From: a virus
Length of the DNA: 64,000 bases
IMG/VR virus record: IMGVR_UViG_3300017743_000004
Location: 1-64,000 of that record
Reading direction: 5' to 3' (one strand)
The position numbers were made by a program, and so were the translations under genes. Shown here in pieces: positions 43,301 to 52,717 of this stretch (the first letter of the stretch is position 1; the number at the start of each line of letters is the position of its first letter). The notes beneath the pieces were generated by a model that had not been told where the DNA came from, made no database searches, and saw only the letters and a program-made list of their open reading frames with translations.

Positions 43301-43627
43301 ATGGCTATACAAGCAACTTCAACATTCGAATATAATTCCGGAGTATACACAAACCCTTACTTTAGAATTGTTTTAAATTTACCACAAGATGGTCAACAAA
43401 CCCCAGTAGACTGTTTTATGTATTCTTCACAAGATGCATATATTTCTGGAAGTGGGCAAATTGCATGTTTTCCTTTCTATATTAATAATGCATCAGCTTC
43501 AGTTGATAACAGCGGAGATAATGTAATTAACAAATACCTCTTGTTTGTTACAGAACAAATTACAGGTTCATTAGAAACAATGTCTTCAGGTTCTACATTT
43601 AATATTATTGAGATACCAACTCTCTAA
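43301..43627 (+). CDS. Small structural protein next to the fibre
   Basis: This 108-aa beta-rich protein (FEYNSGVYTNPYFRIVLNLPQ, ending FNIIEIPTL) is 20 nt downstream of the fibre gene and upstream of the neck genes. There is no recognised family. It could be a fibre-tip or fibre-attachment subunit, or a fibre chaperone. Confidence 0.5.
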   Translation: MAIQATSTFEYNSGVYTNPYFRIVLNLPQDGQQTPVDCFMYSSQDAYISGSGQIACFPFYINNASASVDNSGDNVINKYLLFVTEQITGSLETMSSGSTFNIIEIPTL

Positions 43628-43635
43628 TATTTATA
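43628..43635 (+). promoter_or_regulatory. Late-promoter-like octamer (TATTTATA)
   Basis: TATTTATA is followed by ACAAAAA, 10 nt before ATG 43646. It opens the neck gene unit. Confidence 0.5.
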
Positions 43636-43645
43636 ACAAAAACCA

Positions 43646-44800
43646 ATGGCAAATATCTCTATCTGGCCTGGCTCATCCTCATTCTCCCCAGGTGATACTC
43701 CAAGAGGTTTATATGATACAGACTCAGATTTCCAATCTGATGCGGATAAAGTTGCAAATTTTTGTGCTAGAAGATTAGGATATCCTCTAGTTGATGTAGA
43801 ATTGCAAGACTTAAACTTTTATACTGCTTTTGAGGAAGCCATTACCACTTATGGAAATGAGCTTTATGCTTATAAAGTTAAAGAAGATTATTTATCTTTA
43901 GAGGGAGCTCCTACATCATCTAACTTAAATCATTCGTTAGCTACGCCGAATTTAGGTCCTGTAGTGCGTTTATCCGAACAGTATGCTACCGAGGCTGGAA
44001 CTGGAGGAAACGTTGATTATAGAACAGGTTCTTTTACATTAACATCTTCTATCCAAGACTACGATTTCGATACTTTCGCTTCCCAAAACGGAATTACAGG
44101 AAGTGATATGGAGATTAAAAAAGTATTTTATGAGCCTTCTCCTGCGATTGAAAGGTTTTATGATCCATTTGCTGGAACTGGATATGGTTTTGTAGGTTTA
44201 ATGGATGCTTTTGGATTTGGTGGATTCTCTCCTGCTGTACAATTCTTAATGATGCCTTTAAGCTTTGACATGGCAAGAATGCAACAAATTGAAATGGCAG
44301 ATACTGTAAGAAGGTCTAACCATACCTTCCAGATCAGAAACAATAAATTAAAAATATTCCCTATTCCAAAATCAGGAGATCAAGGCTCTAAATTATATTT
44401 TGAATACATTTTAAAATCTGATCGTTTAGCAACTGCTACCCAAGATGCTTCAGATAAAATTACAAATGTTTCAAATGTTCCATATACTAACCCTGTTTAC
44501 CTACAAATAAACTCGATAGGAAGACAGTGGATTTTTGAATATACATTGGCATTAGCTAAAGAAATGTTAGGATATGTGAGAGGAAAATATTCAACTGTAC
44601 CTATCCCAAATTCTGATGTAACTTTAAACCAAGGGGATTTGATTTCTGCTGCTACAGCAGAGAAAAATGCCTTAATAGAAAAGCTAAGAGGATACTTTGA
44701 TGAAACTTCAAGAAAATCTTTATTAGAAAGAAAATCACAAGAAGGAGATTTTAAACAACAGGAACTTAATAAGGTTCCTATGACAATTTTTGTAGGATGA
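43646..44800 (+). CDS. 13: Neck protein (gp13-like)
   Basis: The protein is 384 aa. The N-terminal block GLYDTDSDFQSDADKVANFCARRLGYP followed by ELQDLNFYTAFEEAITTYGNE matches the head-completion/neck protein of T4-like cyanophages. FSTVPIPNSDVTLN-type sequence and GQRQWIF-like helices follow. It joins the portal to the tail. It lies directly upstream of further connector genes, as in T4 (13-14-15). The assignment is by motif and order. Confidence 0.6.
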   Translation: MANISIWPGSSSFSPGDTPRGLYDTDSDFQSDADKVANFCARRLGYPLVDVELQDLNFYTAFEEAITTYGNELYAYKVKEDYLSLEGAPTSSNLNHSLATPNLGPVVRLSEQYATEAGTGGNVDYRTGSFTLTSSIQDYDFDTFASQNGITGSDMEIKKVFYEPSPAIERFYDPFAGTGYGFVGLMDAFGFGGFSPAVQFLMMPLSFDMARMQQIEMADTVRRSNHTFQIRNNKLKIFPIPKSGDQGSKLYFEYILKSDRLATATQDASDKITNVSNVPYTNPVYLQINSIGRQWIFEYTLALAKEMLGYVRGKYSTVPIPNSDVTLNQGDLISAATAEKNALIEKLRGYFDETSRKSLLERKSQEGDFKQQELNKVPMTIFVG

Positions 44801-45135
44801 TTAAATTAAAACAAATTTTAAGCGAGATTTTAAACACTTACTCTGTAGAGGGTTATATTTTATCTGACCGTAAAGAAAATGTAAGTGATATTAATGCCCA
44901 AATTAGAGCTCTAGAGAAAGTCACCATTGTAGATAACATTACCCCAGAGGACTATCCACAAAAGGAAAATATAGAATATACTAAAATTAAAATCAAGTTT
45001 ATTACCCACACAAACGATCCTAAACAAGATATAGAAAATTTTAGGAAAGAAATTTTAACTTCGGATGAAGGAAATGTAAGAATAGCTGGGGTAAGATCGG
45101 TAAAATTTAACTTAGATTCCCTTAAAAGAATATAA
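44797..45135 (+). CDS. Hypothetical protein with leader-like N-terminus
   Basis: The protein is 112 aa. MIKLKQILSE at the start looks like the short (L/I)xE leader of the internal proteins. The rest is a ferredoxin-like alpha/beta unit (YTKIKIKFITHTNDPKQDIE, NVRIAGVRSVKFNL). It overlaps the neck gene by ATGA and the next by TAATG. Its function is unknown. It could be a small packaged or connector-assembly protein. Confidence 0.5.
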   Translation: MIKLKQILSEILNTYSVEGYILSDRKENVSDINAQIRALEKVTIVDNITPEDYPQKENIEYTKIKIKFITHTNDPKQDIENFRKEILTSDEGNVRIAGVRSVKFNLDSLKRI

Positions 45136-45632
45136 TGGCACTTTTTGGAGGCGAAAGAGACATATCATTATTTAGACATTTAAACCGTGAATTGGTCAAT
45201 GATATTGTTCAACAACAGTTAGGAATCTATAAGTTAGAACTTTCTGCTACTACCTCTAATATTTACGGGGAATCTATGGATAAAACCTATAGAGATCCTG
45301 TTTTAATTAATGGATTAATTGTAAGAGGAGACCAAAATATTACAGATGATGATTTTGGTCCTGATTTAAAAAGAGACTTTAAATTTTCAGTATTAAGAGC
45401 AGACTTAGTAGATGTAGATTTAGTATGTGAAATAGGAGATATTGTATTGTGGAATGATTTATACTTTGAAGTTCATCAAATTATAGAAAATCAATTATTC
45501 GTAGGTAAAAACCCTGACTATGCTTATGGGGATAATGAATATCTTAAAAAGTTTGGTACTTCACTTTCAATCAACTTAGATACCCATTTAGTAAGACCAG
45601 ATGTAGTAGGAATAAAACAAACTAGACTTTAA
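45135..45632 (+). CDS. Putative neck/head-tail connector protein (gp14 position)
   Basis: The protein is 165 aa. RDISLFRHLNRELVNDIVQQQLGIYKL and LWNDLYFEVHQIIENQLFVGKNPDY resemble the connector-type proteins that occupy the gp14 position in marine T4-like phages. It is shorter than T4 gp14. The operon order (13-like, this gene, 15-like) supports a head-tail joining role. Sequence identity to gp14 is not proven. Confidence 0.5.
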   Translation: MALFGGERDISLFRHLNRELVNDIVQQQLGIYKLELSATTSNIYGESMDKTYRDPVLINGLIVRGDQNITDDDFGPDLKRDFKFSVLRADLVDVDLVCEIGDIVLWNDLYFEVHQIIENQLFVGKNPDYAYGDNEYLKKFGTSLSINLDTHLVRPDVVGIKQTRL

Positions 45633-46546
45633 TGGCTAAAAGAAAACCTATACCAAAAACCCAAAAAGAACTCGCAGCAGAATTAACTAATAATCCTGTT
45701 GATACTTCTTATACTAAAAGGGATTTTAATAGGGCTTTAAATACTAAAGTAACACATAAAGATCCTAAACCCTTTACTGTGGGTATTCAGGATATTGACG
45801 AGTCTATTTTATTTTATTTTCAAAATGTAATTAAACCCACCATTTCTAAAAATGGTCAAAATTTAGAAGTCCCCATCTATTACGGTTCCCCAGAAAGATG
45901 GTCTGCTATACAAAAAGATGGGTTTATGAGAGGGAGAGATGGTCAACTTTTAATCCCTGCAGTCGTATTTAAACGTACTAATATGACTCGTCAAAGATAT
46001 ACTAATAAAATATTAAGCTTAGACAATCAGGTTCAAAATTTTTATACATTTCAACCAAAATTCACCAAAGAAAATGCTTATGATAATTTCTTTGCTGAAA
46101 ACGGGTTAAATAATAGAAAACCTACTCAAAAAACCATTTTATCTGTAGTTCCTGATTTTGTAACTATGAATTATTCATGTGTGATTTTTACAGATTTTGT
46201 AGAACATATGAATAAAATCACAGAAGCTATAAATTATGCCTCTGATTCGTATTGGGGTGATCCTGCTAGGTTTAAATTTAAATCCTCAATTGATAGTTTT
46301 TCTTCAACAGTAGAATTACAAGCAGGAGAACAAAGAGCAGTAAAAACCACCTTTGATATTAAATTACAAGGCTACCTAATCCCAGATGTAGCAATTAAAG
46401 ATTTATCTTACGATAGAGTAACATATTCACCTTCTAAGATAATATTTACAATGGAGACTGTTTCAGGGGTTGAAACATTCACCGAACAACAGGTAGTAAT
46501 AGAACAATTAGATAGCTCACTAGAGGGTGGGGGGGATTTAGGATAA
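45632..46546 (+). CDS. Tail completion/sheath terminator-like protein (gp15-like)
   Basis: The protein is 304 aa. VPIYYGSPERWSAIQKDGF, LLIPAVVFKRTNM and VNMYxxxxIFTDFVEHMNK-type segments are shared with the proximal tail sheath stabiliser family of T4-like phages. It ends with a beta-rich domain (FDIKLQGYLIPD). It would cap the tail and bind the neck. The order after the neck genes fits. Confidence 0.55.
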   Translation: MAKRKPIPKTQKELAAELTNNPVDTSYTKRDFNRALNTKVTHKDPKPFTVGIQDIDESILFYFQNVIKPTISKNGQNLEVPIYYGSPERWSAIQKDGFMRGRDGQLLIPAVVFKRTNMTRQRYTNKILSLDNQVQNFYTFQPKFTKENAYDNFFAENGLNNRKPTQKTILSVVPDFVTMNYSCVIFTDFVEHMNKITEAINYASDSYWGDPARFKFKSSIDSFSSTVELQAGEQRAVKTTFDIKLQGYLIPDVAIKDLSYDRVTYSPSKIIFTMETVSGVETFTEQQVVIEQLDSSLEGGGDLG

Positions 46547-46551
46547 AAATT

Positions 46552-47445
46552 ATGTCAACATTTTCATCAACAGAAATTACTGAAGCTTCAAGTACTACTT
46601 TTGTAGGTATTACTGGTTCTATATTTAATAGTTCAAGTTTAGATGAATCTGGTTCACAAGAAATACTTCAACCTTACTATATGGAGATTTTAGTTGATCC
46701 TGATAGAAGAGGAGAAGCTTATCAATACGATCCTCAAACAGATACCCATCAATTTAAAATAAATTATTCTGACCAAAAAGGGCCTGATAATGGTCTCCAA
46801 CTTCGATCAGAGTATAATTATTTTACTACTCATTCATTTCAAGTAAGATTCCTTAAATTCAATGGGGTAGACGGAGAATTTTGTCAAACCTTTTCCCAAC
46901 ATGACCCTCCTTCAATCGCTGCGGAGTATGATTTAGGGCTAGCTAGTGGATATAGATCCCAATTAGCTAATAATATTAAGTATGAGGGTACTAAAAAATT
47001 CTTCTCTCTAAAACTTAGAGCATCAAACCCAGACCCAAACGTTGTTTCTGATCAAGTCTTTATTTTATCATCTTCATTAGAGATGGGAGAATGGTTTGAT
47101 GTAGAATATCGTTACACTTGGGGTGCTAATAGAAATTCGACGGTAATCGGAAAAATAAATAACGAAACTGTAGTTCAGGAAAACGTAGATACTCTTTGGA
47201 ACCAAAATGAAACCTTTTATGTTTTAATAGGATGCTACCAGGATGGTGATATTGGAAAAAAAGGAATAGAAACTATTACTCAAGTTCGTAATTATAAGAT
47301 GGGTGATTCTTCGGGAATGTTTCAAGTTTTACCTAATTATGATAAACAAATTAGTGATAAAAATAATGAACCTCCTAATAATATTTCTTTTCCATTAGAC
47401 CCAAGGTCATCTGCCCAAAACGTTAATGGTTCAAATCCTTATTAA
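46552..47445 (+). CDS. Polysaccharide-lyase/concanavalin-like structural protein
   Basis: The protein is 297 aa. FFSLKLRASNPDPN, GEWFDVEYRYTWGANRNSTV, GKINNETVVQENVDTLW and FYVLIGCYQDGD follow the strand order of heparin-lyase I/alginate-lyase-type beta-jelly-roll (PL-family-like) proteins. I see no certain catalytic residues. It shares an opening (EILVDPDRRGEAYQYDPQTD) with the next gene (EVWRDPNKPGAYKYINREN). A glycan-binding or degrading virion role is inferred. Confidence 0.45.
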   Translation: MSTFSSTEITEASSTTFVGITGSIFNSSSLDESGSQEILQPYYMEILVDPDRRGEAYQYDPQTDTHQFKINYSDQKGPDNGLQLRSEYNYFTTHSFQVRFLKFNGVDGEFCQTFSQHDPPSIAAEYDLGLASGYRSQLANNIKYEGTKKFFSLKLRASNPDPNVVSDQVFILSSSLEMGEWFDVEYRYTWGANRNSTVIGKINNETVVQENVDTLWNQNETFYVLIGCYQDGDIGKKGIETITQVRNYKMGDSSGMFQVLPNYDKQISDKNNEPPNNISFPLDPRSSAQNVNGSNPY

Positions 47446-47447
47446 AT

Positions 47448-48746
47448 ATGCCTCAATATCTTTTAAAAAATATACCTGTATCAGACCAATATGTAGAAGG
47501 GTCTTATCAATATGTTTCTGAAGTATGGAGAGACCCAAATAAACCAGGTGCATACAAATACATAAATAGAGAGAATAAAGCAAGAACTAAATTACAAGGA
47601 GTAACAGGTAAAAAACATGTTTTTACAGTAAGTGATGATAAGGTAGCAGGTAGAAATGCTGCTTATTTAAGATTATTCACTACTAATTTAGTTAGATTCT
47701 CTTTTAATCTATCCATCCCAGATAGTTCAAGTATGGACTTACAAGATGCTGAGGATTTTATTACTGTTTTCCAAATGGAACATCCTTTGTTTTCCGCTAA
47801 CGAATACCGAAAAGGACATTCATATGCTTGGGATACCCCAGCTAAAGTTCATATTAAAAAAGATATTGCAGCATCAACCTCCGCGGGATTTGATAAATAC
47901 TATTGCGAATGTGTTTATAGAGAATTAGAAGTATCAGGAAGTTGGGCTGACTATCAATCAGGTAAAAAATACCCTCCACCTTCATATCCTACCTCTTCAG
48001 ATCTTCCCGCAGGATATAGACCTTTTCATATCCCAACTTCATTTTACCCACCCTCCGAAAAAACTTTACAAACTTCGTCTTTATTTATACAAGGAGATAC
48101 TATACTAATAGCATGTGTTTTTGATTTACAGAAACAAATGGGAGGGAGAATTATTAGTATTTTTAATACCCCTTTAGATGATGTAGATAGGGAAAGAGAT
48201 ACTCCTGCTGATTGGGGTTCAATGGAAATGTCAAGGTATTATCCTAATTATGGACTAGAGTTATCTCCCTCAGTTGCCGCTAGAGGCAATACAAACATAA
48301 TTGAAATATATGACCCTACAATAGGAGAAAATATTACAGCAGTTCCTGATCTCTATACTAGCAATTTTATTACATTTGCATCTCAATCATTTATAGAGGA
48401 CTACGAATACCCATTACCATCTCCGGAATATGGGTTAAAAGCATTAGATACAAATATTCTTTTTAATTGGGATCCTACAGATTTAACAACCCCATCAGGA
48501 TCCGAAGGAACAAGTACAAACAAAGTTACTACACTAGTATCCCCTCAAGGTAAAAGATATAAATCACCCCCAGGAGGTGGAGGAACTAGTAAATTAATTA
48601 ATGCTCATATAGTACCTGATTTTGGTAGAGTTAAAACTTTTAATGAAGTTGAATTTTTATTTAGTAAAGATGTCCATTCAGTACAAACGGAAAATAAAGT
48701 CTCCATAACTTCTTTTTATAACAAGATAAAATCAACCCCAGTTTAA
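47448..48746 (+). CDS. Putative receptor-binding/fibre protein
   Basis: This 432-aa beta-rich protein opens similarly to its upstream neighbour (YVSEVWRDPNKPGAYKYINREN). It has a Pro-rich middle (KKYPPPSYPTSSDLPAGYRPF) and a C-terminal Ser/Gly-rich stretch (SPQGKRYKSPPGGGGTSKL). It has no known catalytic motif. It lies in a block of glycan-related virion genes before the sheath, so it may be part of a fibre or a side appendage. Confidence 0.5.
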   Translation: MPQYLLKNIPVSDQYVEGSYQYVSEVWRDPNKPGAYKYINRENKARTKLQGVTGKKHVFTVSDDKVAGRNAAYLRLFTTNLVRFSFNLSIPDSSSMDLQDAEDFITVFQMEHPLFSANEYRKGHSYAWDTPAKVHIKKDIAASTSAGFDKYYCECVYRELEVSGSWADYQSGKKYPPPSYPTSSDLPAGYRPFHIPTSFYPPSEKTLQTSSLFIQGDTILIACVFDLQKQMGGRIISIFNTPLDDVDRERDTPADWGSMEMSRYYPNYGLELSPSVAARGNTNIIEIYDPTIGENITAVPDLYTSNFITFASQSFIEDYEYPLPSPEYGLKALDTNILFNWDPTDLTTPSGSEGTSTNKVTTLVSPQGKRYKSPPGGGGTSKLINAHIVPDFGRVKTFNEVEFLFSKDVHSVQTENKVSITSFYNKIKSTPV

Positions 48747-48749
48747 TAA

Positions 48750-48757
48750 TATTTATT
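48750..48757 (+). promoter_or_regulatory. Late-promoter-like octamer (TATTTATT)
   Basis: TATTTATT, 5 nt before the small ATG at 48763. Confidence 0.4.
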
Positions 48758-48762
48758 ATAAA

Positions 48763-48900
48763 ATGGCGGATAATACAAAATCTGTAGATCAAAATAAGGT
48801 GCCTAGAATTGGAAGTAAATCTCCAACTCAAATACCTTCTCAAATACAGGTTAGATATGAACCTCCTATTATAGAAGCTGGGGGAGAAATAACAGAATAA
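48763..48900 (+). CDS. Short (45-aa) hypothetical protein
   Basis: ATG 48763 to TAA 48898-48900 encodes MADNTKSVDQNKVPRIGS and ends YEPPIIEAGGEITE. It is too short for a family match and is Pro/Ser-rich. Its start context, with the octamer just upstream, and its tight fit between two genes (4 nt before ATG 48904) support translation. It may be a minor virion peptide. Confidence 0.45.
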   Translation: MADNTKSVDQNKVPRIGSKSPTQIPSQIQVRYEPPIIEAGGEITE

Positions 48901-48903
48901 AAC

Positions 48904-49485
48904 ATGGCAAAAAGAAATAATAGATTAATTTTACCTGATTTTTTTGGAACTAAATCTACTTTAGAAAATAATTCTATAGTAAATACAACATCCCCATTAC
49001 AACCAGGAGAAACTATATTTGAAAAGGATACAGGACAATTTAAAACGAATTTAACTGATTCTACTCTAGCTTGGAATTCCTCATCATACACAGGTAATAC
49101 AATTAGATTTGAAGATTTAACAGCTTTAAGGGCATATGAGTATCCTTTGGCAAATCAATTATTTCATACTGTATCACCCCAAAGATTTTTTTATTACGAC
49201 GCAACCGATTCTACTTCCACAGATAATAGTGTAGATGTAATTACTACAGTAGGAGGGAAAAGATATAAGCAATTTTCCAATTTTCCATTTACAGGTAGTG
49301 CATCCGTATCAGGTAGTTTAACTGTATCAGGTAGTTTTATATTTAGTGGAACGGGTTCAACTCCTTTTTCTATAGCTAATCTTCCGACTATTGATCCGGG
49401 TGTAGCGGGAGCTCTTTATACAACAGGAAGTGAATTTTTTGGGTCGGATGCGGGCACCGGTAAAAAAGTATTAATGATCTCATAA
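48904..49485 (+). CDS. Fibre/adhesin-like protein
   Basis: The protein is 193 aa. LQPGETIFEKDTGQFKTNL and RFEDLTALRAYEYPLAN are followed by repeats of SGSLTVSG and SGSFIFSG and a C-terminal AGTGKKVLMIS. The pattern is typical of short fibre or collar-type proteins with low-complexity spacer repeats. It lies in the glycan-binding block. Its exact position in the virion is unknown. Confidence 0.5.
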   Translation: MAKRNNRLILPDFFGTKSTLENNSIVNTTSPLQPGETIFEKDTGQFKTNLTDSTLAWNSSSYTGNTIRFEDLTALRAYEYPLANQLFHTVSPQRFFYYDATDSTSTDNSVDVITTVGGKRYKQFSNFPFTGSASVSGSLTVSGSFIFSGTGSTPFSIANLPTIDPGVAGALYTTGSEFFGSDAGTGKKVLMIS

Positions 49486-49486
49486 A

Positions 49487-50662
49487 ATGGCAGTATACAA
49501 AATATTTCCTGAAAAAGACGCAACTCTATACTCTGCTTACCCTACAATGAATACCGGAAGGGATGAGATTTTAGAAATAGCAAATCTCCAACCTGAAAAT
49601 TCAAATGTTCCCGAAGACGTAAGAAGAACATTAATTAAATTTTCTGAAGGGGATATAAACGAAGTTATAACTAATGACATCCCCACAGATTTAGTAGCGT
49701 CTGAATCATATTCGGCTTCATTAAGATTATTTATAGCGGATGCTACTTCTATCCCTACAGATTATAATATTGAAGCCTATCCTGTGTGGATAGGAGTAAA
49801 TGCCAAAACCTATGAAATGGGGACAGGAAAATTTCTGGATTCTCCTCAAACCACAAATGGTGTTTCTTGGGTTTATAGAATTAAAAGTGGAAGTGAACAA
49901 TGGACTCTAGACCCAGATGAACTACCTAGTGGAGTAGCCTTAGATTATGGAACTACCCCTGGGGGTGGGAATTGGTATATTAATAATTCTGTTTATGATA
50001 ATATCTTTACTAATCAAAGATTTTTTTATAATGATGATCAAGATATTAATATAGATGTTACTGATTCTATTAAAGCATTTTATACGGCGTCATTAAGTAG
50101 TCCTTCTAATATAGTTGAGGGTGGTATAATAAATGATGGGTTTATATTAAAACTTCCATCTACAGTTGAATTTTCAGATGCCTATATGGGTCTAAAATTC
50201 TTTTCAGTAGATACTCATACAATATACCCTCCCTGTTTAGAATTAAAGTGGAATGATACTGTATATTCTACAGGTTCACTATCTACAATCTCACAAACCC
50301 CATTTGTAATAACATTTAAATCAAACCAACCTAAATACACCCAGGGTTCTACCCAAAGATTCAGATTAAACGTGCGTCCCCAATTCCCAACACGTACATT
50401 CCAAACTTCATCAGTGTATTTAAATAATCATTATTTACCTCAAGAATCATTTTACGCAATAAAAGATTTAGATACAGGTGAATTTATAATAAATTTTGAT
50501 AATACATGCACTAAAATATCAGCAGACAGTACTTCAAGTTATTTTGATGTATTTATGAATGGGTTACAACCCGAGAGATATTATAAAGTATGTATTAAAA
50601 CTACTATTGATGGTAGTACAGTTATATTAAGTGAAGGTTTAACGTTTAAAGTAAGTTTATAA
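49487..50662 (+). CDS. DNRLRE/CBM-type glycan-binding structural protein
   Basis: The protein is 391 aa. The N-terminal VYKIFPEKDATLYSAYPTMN, then RRTLIKFSEGDINEV, match the DNRLRE/carbohydrate-binding family (the F-x-x-x-D-A-T-L-Y-x-x-x-P-x-x-N pattern and Arg-x-L-x-x-F). Later strands (GFILKLPSTVEFSDAYMGLKF) complete a beta sandwich. The C-terminal 130 residues are an unrelated Ig-like domain. It would bind extracellular polysaccharide on marine Bacteroidetes. This is predicted from motif. Confidence 0.55.
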   Translation: MAVYKIFPEKDATLYSAYPTMNTGRDEILEIANLQPENSNVPEDVRRTLIKFSEGDINEVITNDIPTDLVASESYSASLRLFIADATSIPTDYNIEAYPVWIGVNAKTYEMGTGKFLDSPQTTNGVSWVYRIKSGSEQWTLDPDELPSGVALDYGTTPGGGNWYINNSVYDNIFTNQRFFYNDDQDINIDVTDSIKAFYTASLSSPSNIVEGGIINDGFILKLPSTVEFSDAYMGLKFFSVDTHTIYPPCLELKWNDTVYSTGSLSTISQTPFVITFKSNQPKYTQGSTQRFRLNVRPQFPTRTFQTSSVYLNNHYLPQESFYAIKDLDTGEFIINFDNTCTKISADSTSSYFDVFMNGLQPERYYKVCIKTTIDGSTVILSEGLTFKVSL

Positions 50663-50663
50663 A

Positions 50664-50912
50664 ATGGAATCAGTAAAATTAGAACAAGAAGAAATCCAAA
50701 AATTATCTAAAATTCAAGAACACCAACAAAATTTTATTGTTGAGTTAGGTAGACTAGAGTATGATATTACACTTTTAGAATTTCAAAAAGACAAAATCCA
50801 AGAAGAAATAGAGCAGTTAGCTCAATCCTCCCAAGACCTAGCTAAAGAACTCGAAACTAAGTATGGGGCGGGTACCATAAATATGGAAAAAGGAGAGTTT
50901 TATAAACAATAG
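50664..50912 (+). CDS. Small coiled-coil protein
   Basis: The protein is 82 aa, almost entirely coiled coil (IQKLSKIQEHQQNFIVELGRL, DKIQEEIEQLAQSSQDLAKEL). Similar prefoldin-like small proteins occur near sheath genes in T4-like phages. It probably assists tail or fibre assembly. It is the last gene before the sheath promoter-like element. Confidence 0.5.
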   Translation: MESVKLEQEEIQKLSKIQEHQQNFIVELGRLEYDITLLEFQKDKIQEEIEQLAQSSQDLAKELETKYGAGTINMEKGEFYKQ

Positions 50913-50933
50913 TTCTTTTGACAAAGTAAATAA

Positions 50934-50941
50934 TATTTATA
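50934..50941 (+). promoter_or_regulatory. Late-promoter-like octamer (TATTTATA)
   Basis: TATTTATA is followed by ATCAAAAAT, 17 nt before the sheath ATG at 50959. Confidence 0.55.
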
Positions 50942-50958
50942 ATCAAAAATACTAAAAA

Positions 50959-52680
50959 ATGGCAGAAGTCCTTCTTTCACCTGGTGTTTTAACAAGAGAA
51001 AACGACCAGTCCTTCTTAACACAGCAACCCATTCAAGCAGGAGCTTGTATTGTGGGTCCTACAGCAAAAGGTCCTACTACTCCTACTTTAGTCCGCTCAT
51101 ATTCTGATTATGTAAACAGATTTGGTACTACTATAGTTTCGGGTTCACAGGTATACTCATATTTTACAAATATCTCAGCCCAAAATTATTTTAATAATGG
51201 TGGTACTACTTTATTAGTAGCAAGAGTTACCTCAGGTACATTTACCTCAGCAACATCTTCGTATATAGCAACCGGATCAGGAGCTGCTACTAATACTTCC
51301 CCATTCACACTAAGAACTCTCTCAGAAGGGGCTATAATGAATACCGGAGATACTGAAGGAACTAATAATACTTTAGCTTCAGGATCAATTGATAATGTTA
51401 GGTGGGAAATACCTACAGTAAATACAGCCTCAGGTGAATTTTCACTATTAATTAGACAGGGTAGTGACAGTCAAACAGAAAAAGTAGTTTTAGAATCTTA
51501 TGATGGTTTATCATTAGATCCTAAATCATCTAATTTTATTTCTAAAGTAATAGGTAATACTAGAGAATCTGTAGTAACCACAGCTGATGGAACTTTTATT
51601 CAAGTATCAGGTAGTTTTCCAAACACTTCTAGATATGTAATAGTAGATAAAGTCCATGCTTTAACTCCTGATTATTTAGATAATAATGGAACTGCAAAAA
51701 CTATTTTCACAGGTTCTTTACCTTCTGTTTCAAGTGGTTCATTTGGTGGAGCTTTAGGAAATCAATTTAAAGCTTCTGAGGAAGCCTTATTCTATCAGAA
51801 TATTGCAGCAGGCAATATCCAGGGATTAGATGATACTGATTACGCAACTACTTTTACTTTATTGAATAATAAAGATGAATATCAATTCAATGTAATCTCA
51901 GCTCCTGGTATTACTAGAGATTTACATCCCACCCAATTTAACTCTTTAGTTAATTTAGCCCAAACTAGAACAGATACAATCGCAGTAGCTGATTTAGTAG
52001 GATACAATTCAACAATTGGAGCTGTAACTACACAAGCAGGAAATGTAAATAGCTCATATGCTGCTTCATATTGGCCATGGGTACAAATTAATGACCCTGA
52101 TACAGGAGAATATGTATTTGTCCCTGCTTCAACATTAATCCCAGGTGTATATGCATTTAACGATTCTGTTGCAGAACCTTGGTTTGCACCCGCGGGTATT
52201 AACAGAGGTGGATTAGATACAGTAGTACGTCCTGAGAAGAAATTAACTCAATCAAATAGAGATACTTTATACGGTGGTAAAGTAAATCCAATTGCAGTAT
52301 TTCCTAATACAGGAACGGTAGTATTTGGTCAGAAAACATTACAGAAAAAAGCATCTGCTTTAGACCGCGTAAATGTTAGAAGACTGTTAATTGCTCTTAA
52401 ATCATTTATTGGTCAAACAGCCGCTAACTTAGTATTTGAACAAAATACTATCACCACAAGAAACAACTTCTTAACTCAAGTAAACCCATATTTAGAATCA
52501 GTTCAACAAAGACAGGGATTATTTGCCTTTAGAGTTGTAATGGATGATACAAATAATACACCTGATGTAATCGACAGAAATCAATTAGTTGGTCAGATTT
52601 TCTTACAGCCAACTAGAACAGCAGAATTTATTGTACTTGATTTCAACGTGTTGCCTACAGGAGTTGAATTTCCATCTTAA
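50959..52680 (+). CDS. 18: Tail sheath protein (gp18-like)
   Basis: The protein is 573 aa with EVLLSPGVLTRENDQSFLTQQ at the N-terminus, a middle variable region, and the conserved C-terminal sheath core: VNPIAVFPNTGTVVFGQKTL, KASALDRVNVRRLLIALK, GLFAFRVVMDDTNNTPD and the final GQIFLQPTRTAEFIVLDF. This is the contractile sheath subunit. It is preceded by the octamer and followed by the tail tube gene, as in T4. Confidence 0.93.
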   Translation: MAEVLLSPGVLTRENDQSFLTQQPIQAGACIVGPTAKGPTTPTLVRSYSDYVNRFGTTIVSGSQVYSYFTNISAQNYFNNGGTTLLVARVTSGTFTSATSSYIATGSGAATNTSPFTLRTLSEGAIMNTGDTEGTNNTLASGSIDNVRWEIPTVNTASGEFSLLIRQGSDSQTEKVVLESYDGLSLDPKSSNFISKVIGNTRESVVTTADGTFIQVSGSFPNTSRYVIVDKVHALTPDYLDNNGTAKTIFTGSLPSVSSGSFGGALGNQFKASEEALFYQNIAAGNIQGLDDTDYATTFTLLNNKDEYQFNVISAPGITRDLHPTQFNSLVNLAQTRTDTIAVADLVGYNSTIGAVTTQAGNVNSSYAASYWPWVQINDPDTGEYVFVPASTLIPGVYAFNDSVAEPWFAPAGINRGGLDTVVRPEKKLTQSNRDTLYGGKVNPIAVFPNTGTVVFGQKTLQKKASALDRVNVRRLLIALKSFIGQTAANLVFEQNTITTRNNFLTQVNPYLESVQQRQGLFAFRVVMDDTNNTPDVIDRNQLVGQIFLQPTRTAEFIVLDFNVLPTGVEFPS

Positions 52681-52696
52681 AAACGTAACTTAGTAA

Positions 52697-52704
52697 TATT
52701 TATA
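52697..52704 (+). promoter_or_regulatory. Late-promoter-like octamer (TATTTATA)
   Basis: A full-consensus TATTTATA-AACAAAAT copy, 13 nt before the tube ATG 52718. Confidence 0.6.
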
Positions 52705-52717
52705 AACAAAATATAAA

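Noticed and set aside
50918-50940. TTGACA and TATAAT before the sheath gene as a sigma70 promoter
   Set aside because: The spacer is only about 14 nt and the TATAAT overlaps the late octamer, so it is probably chance in AT-rich DNA.
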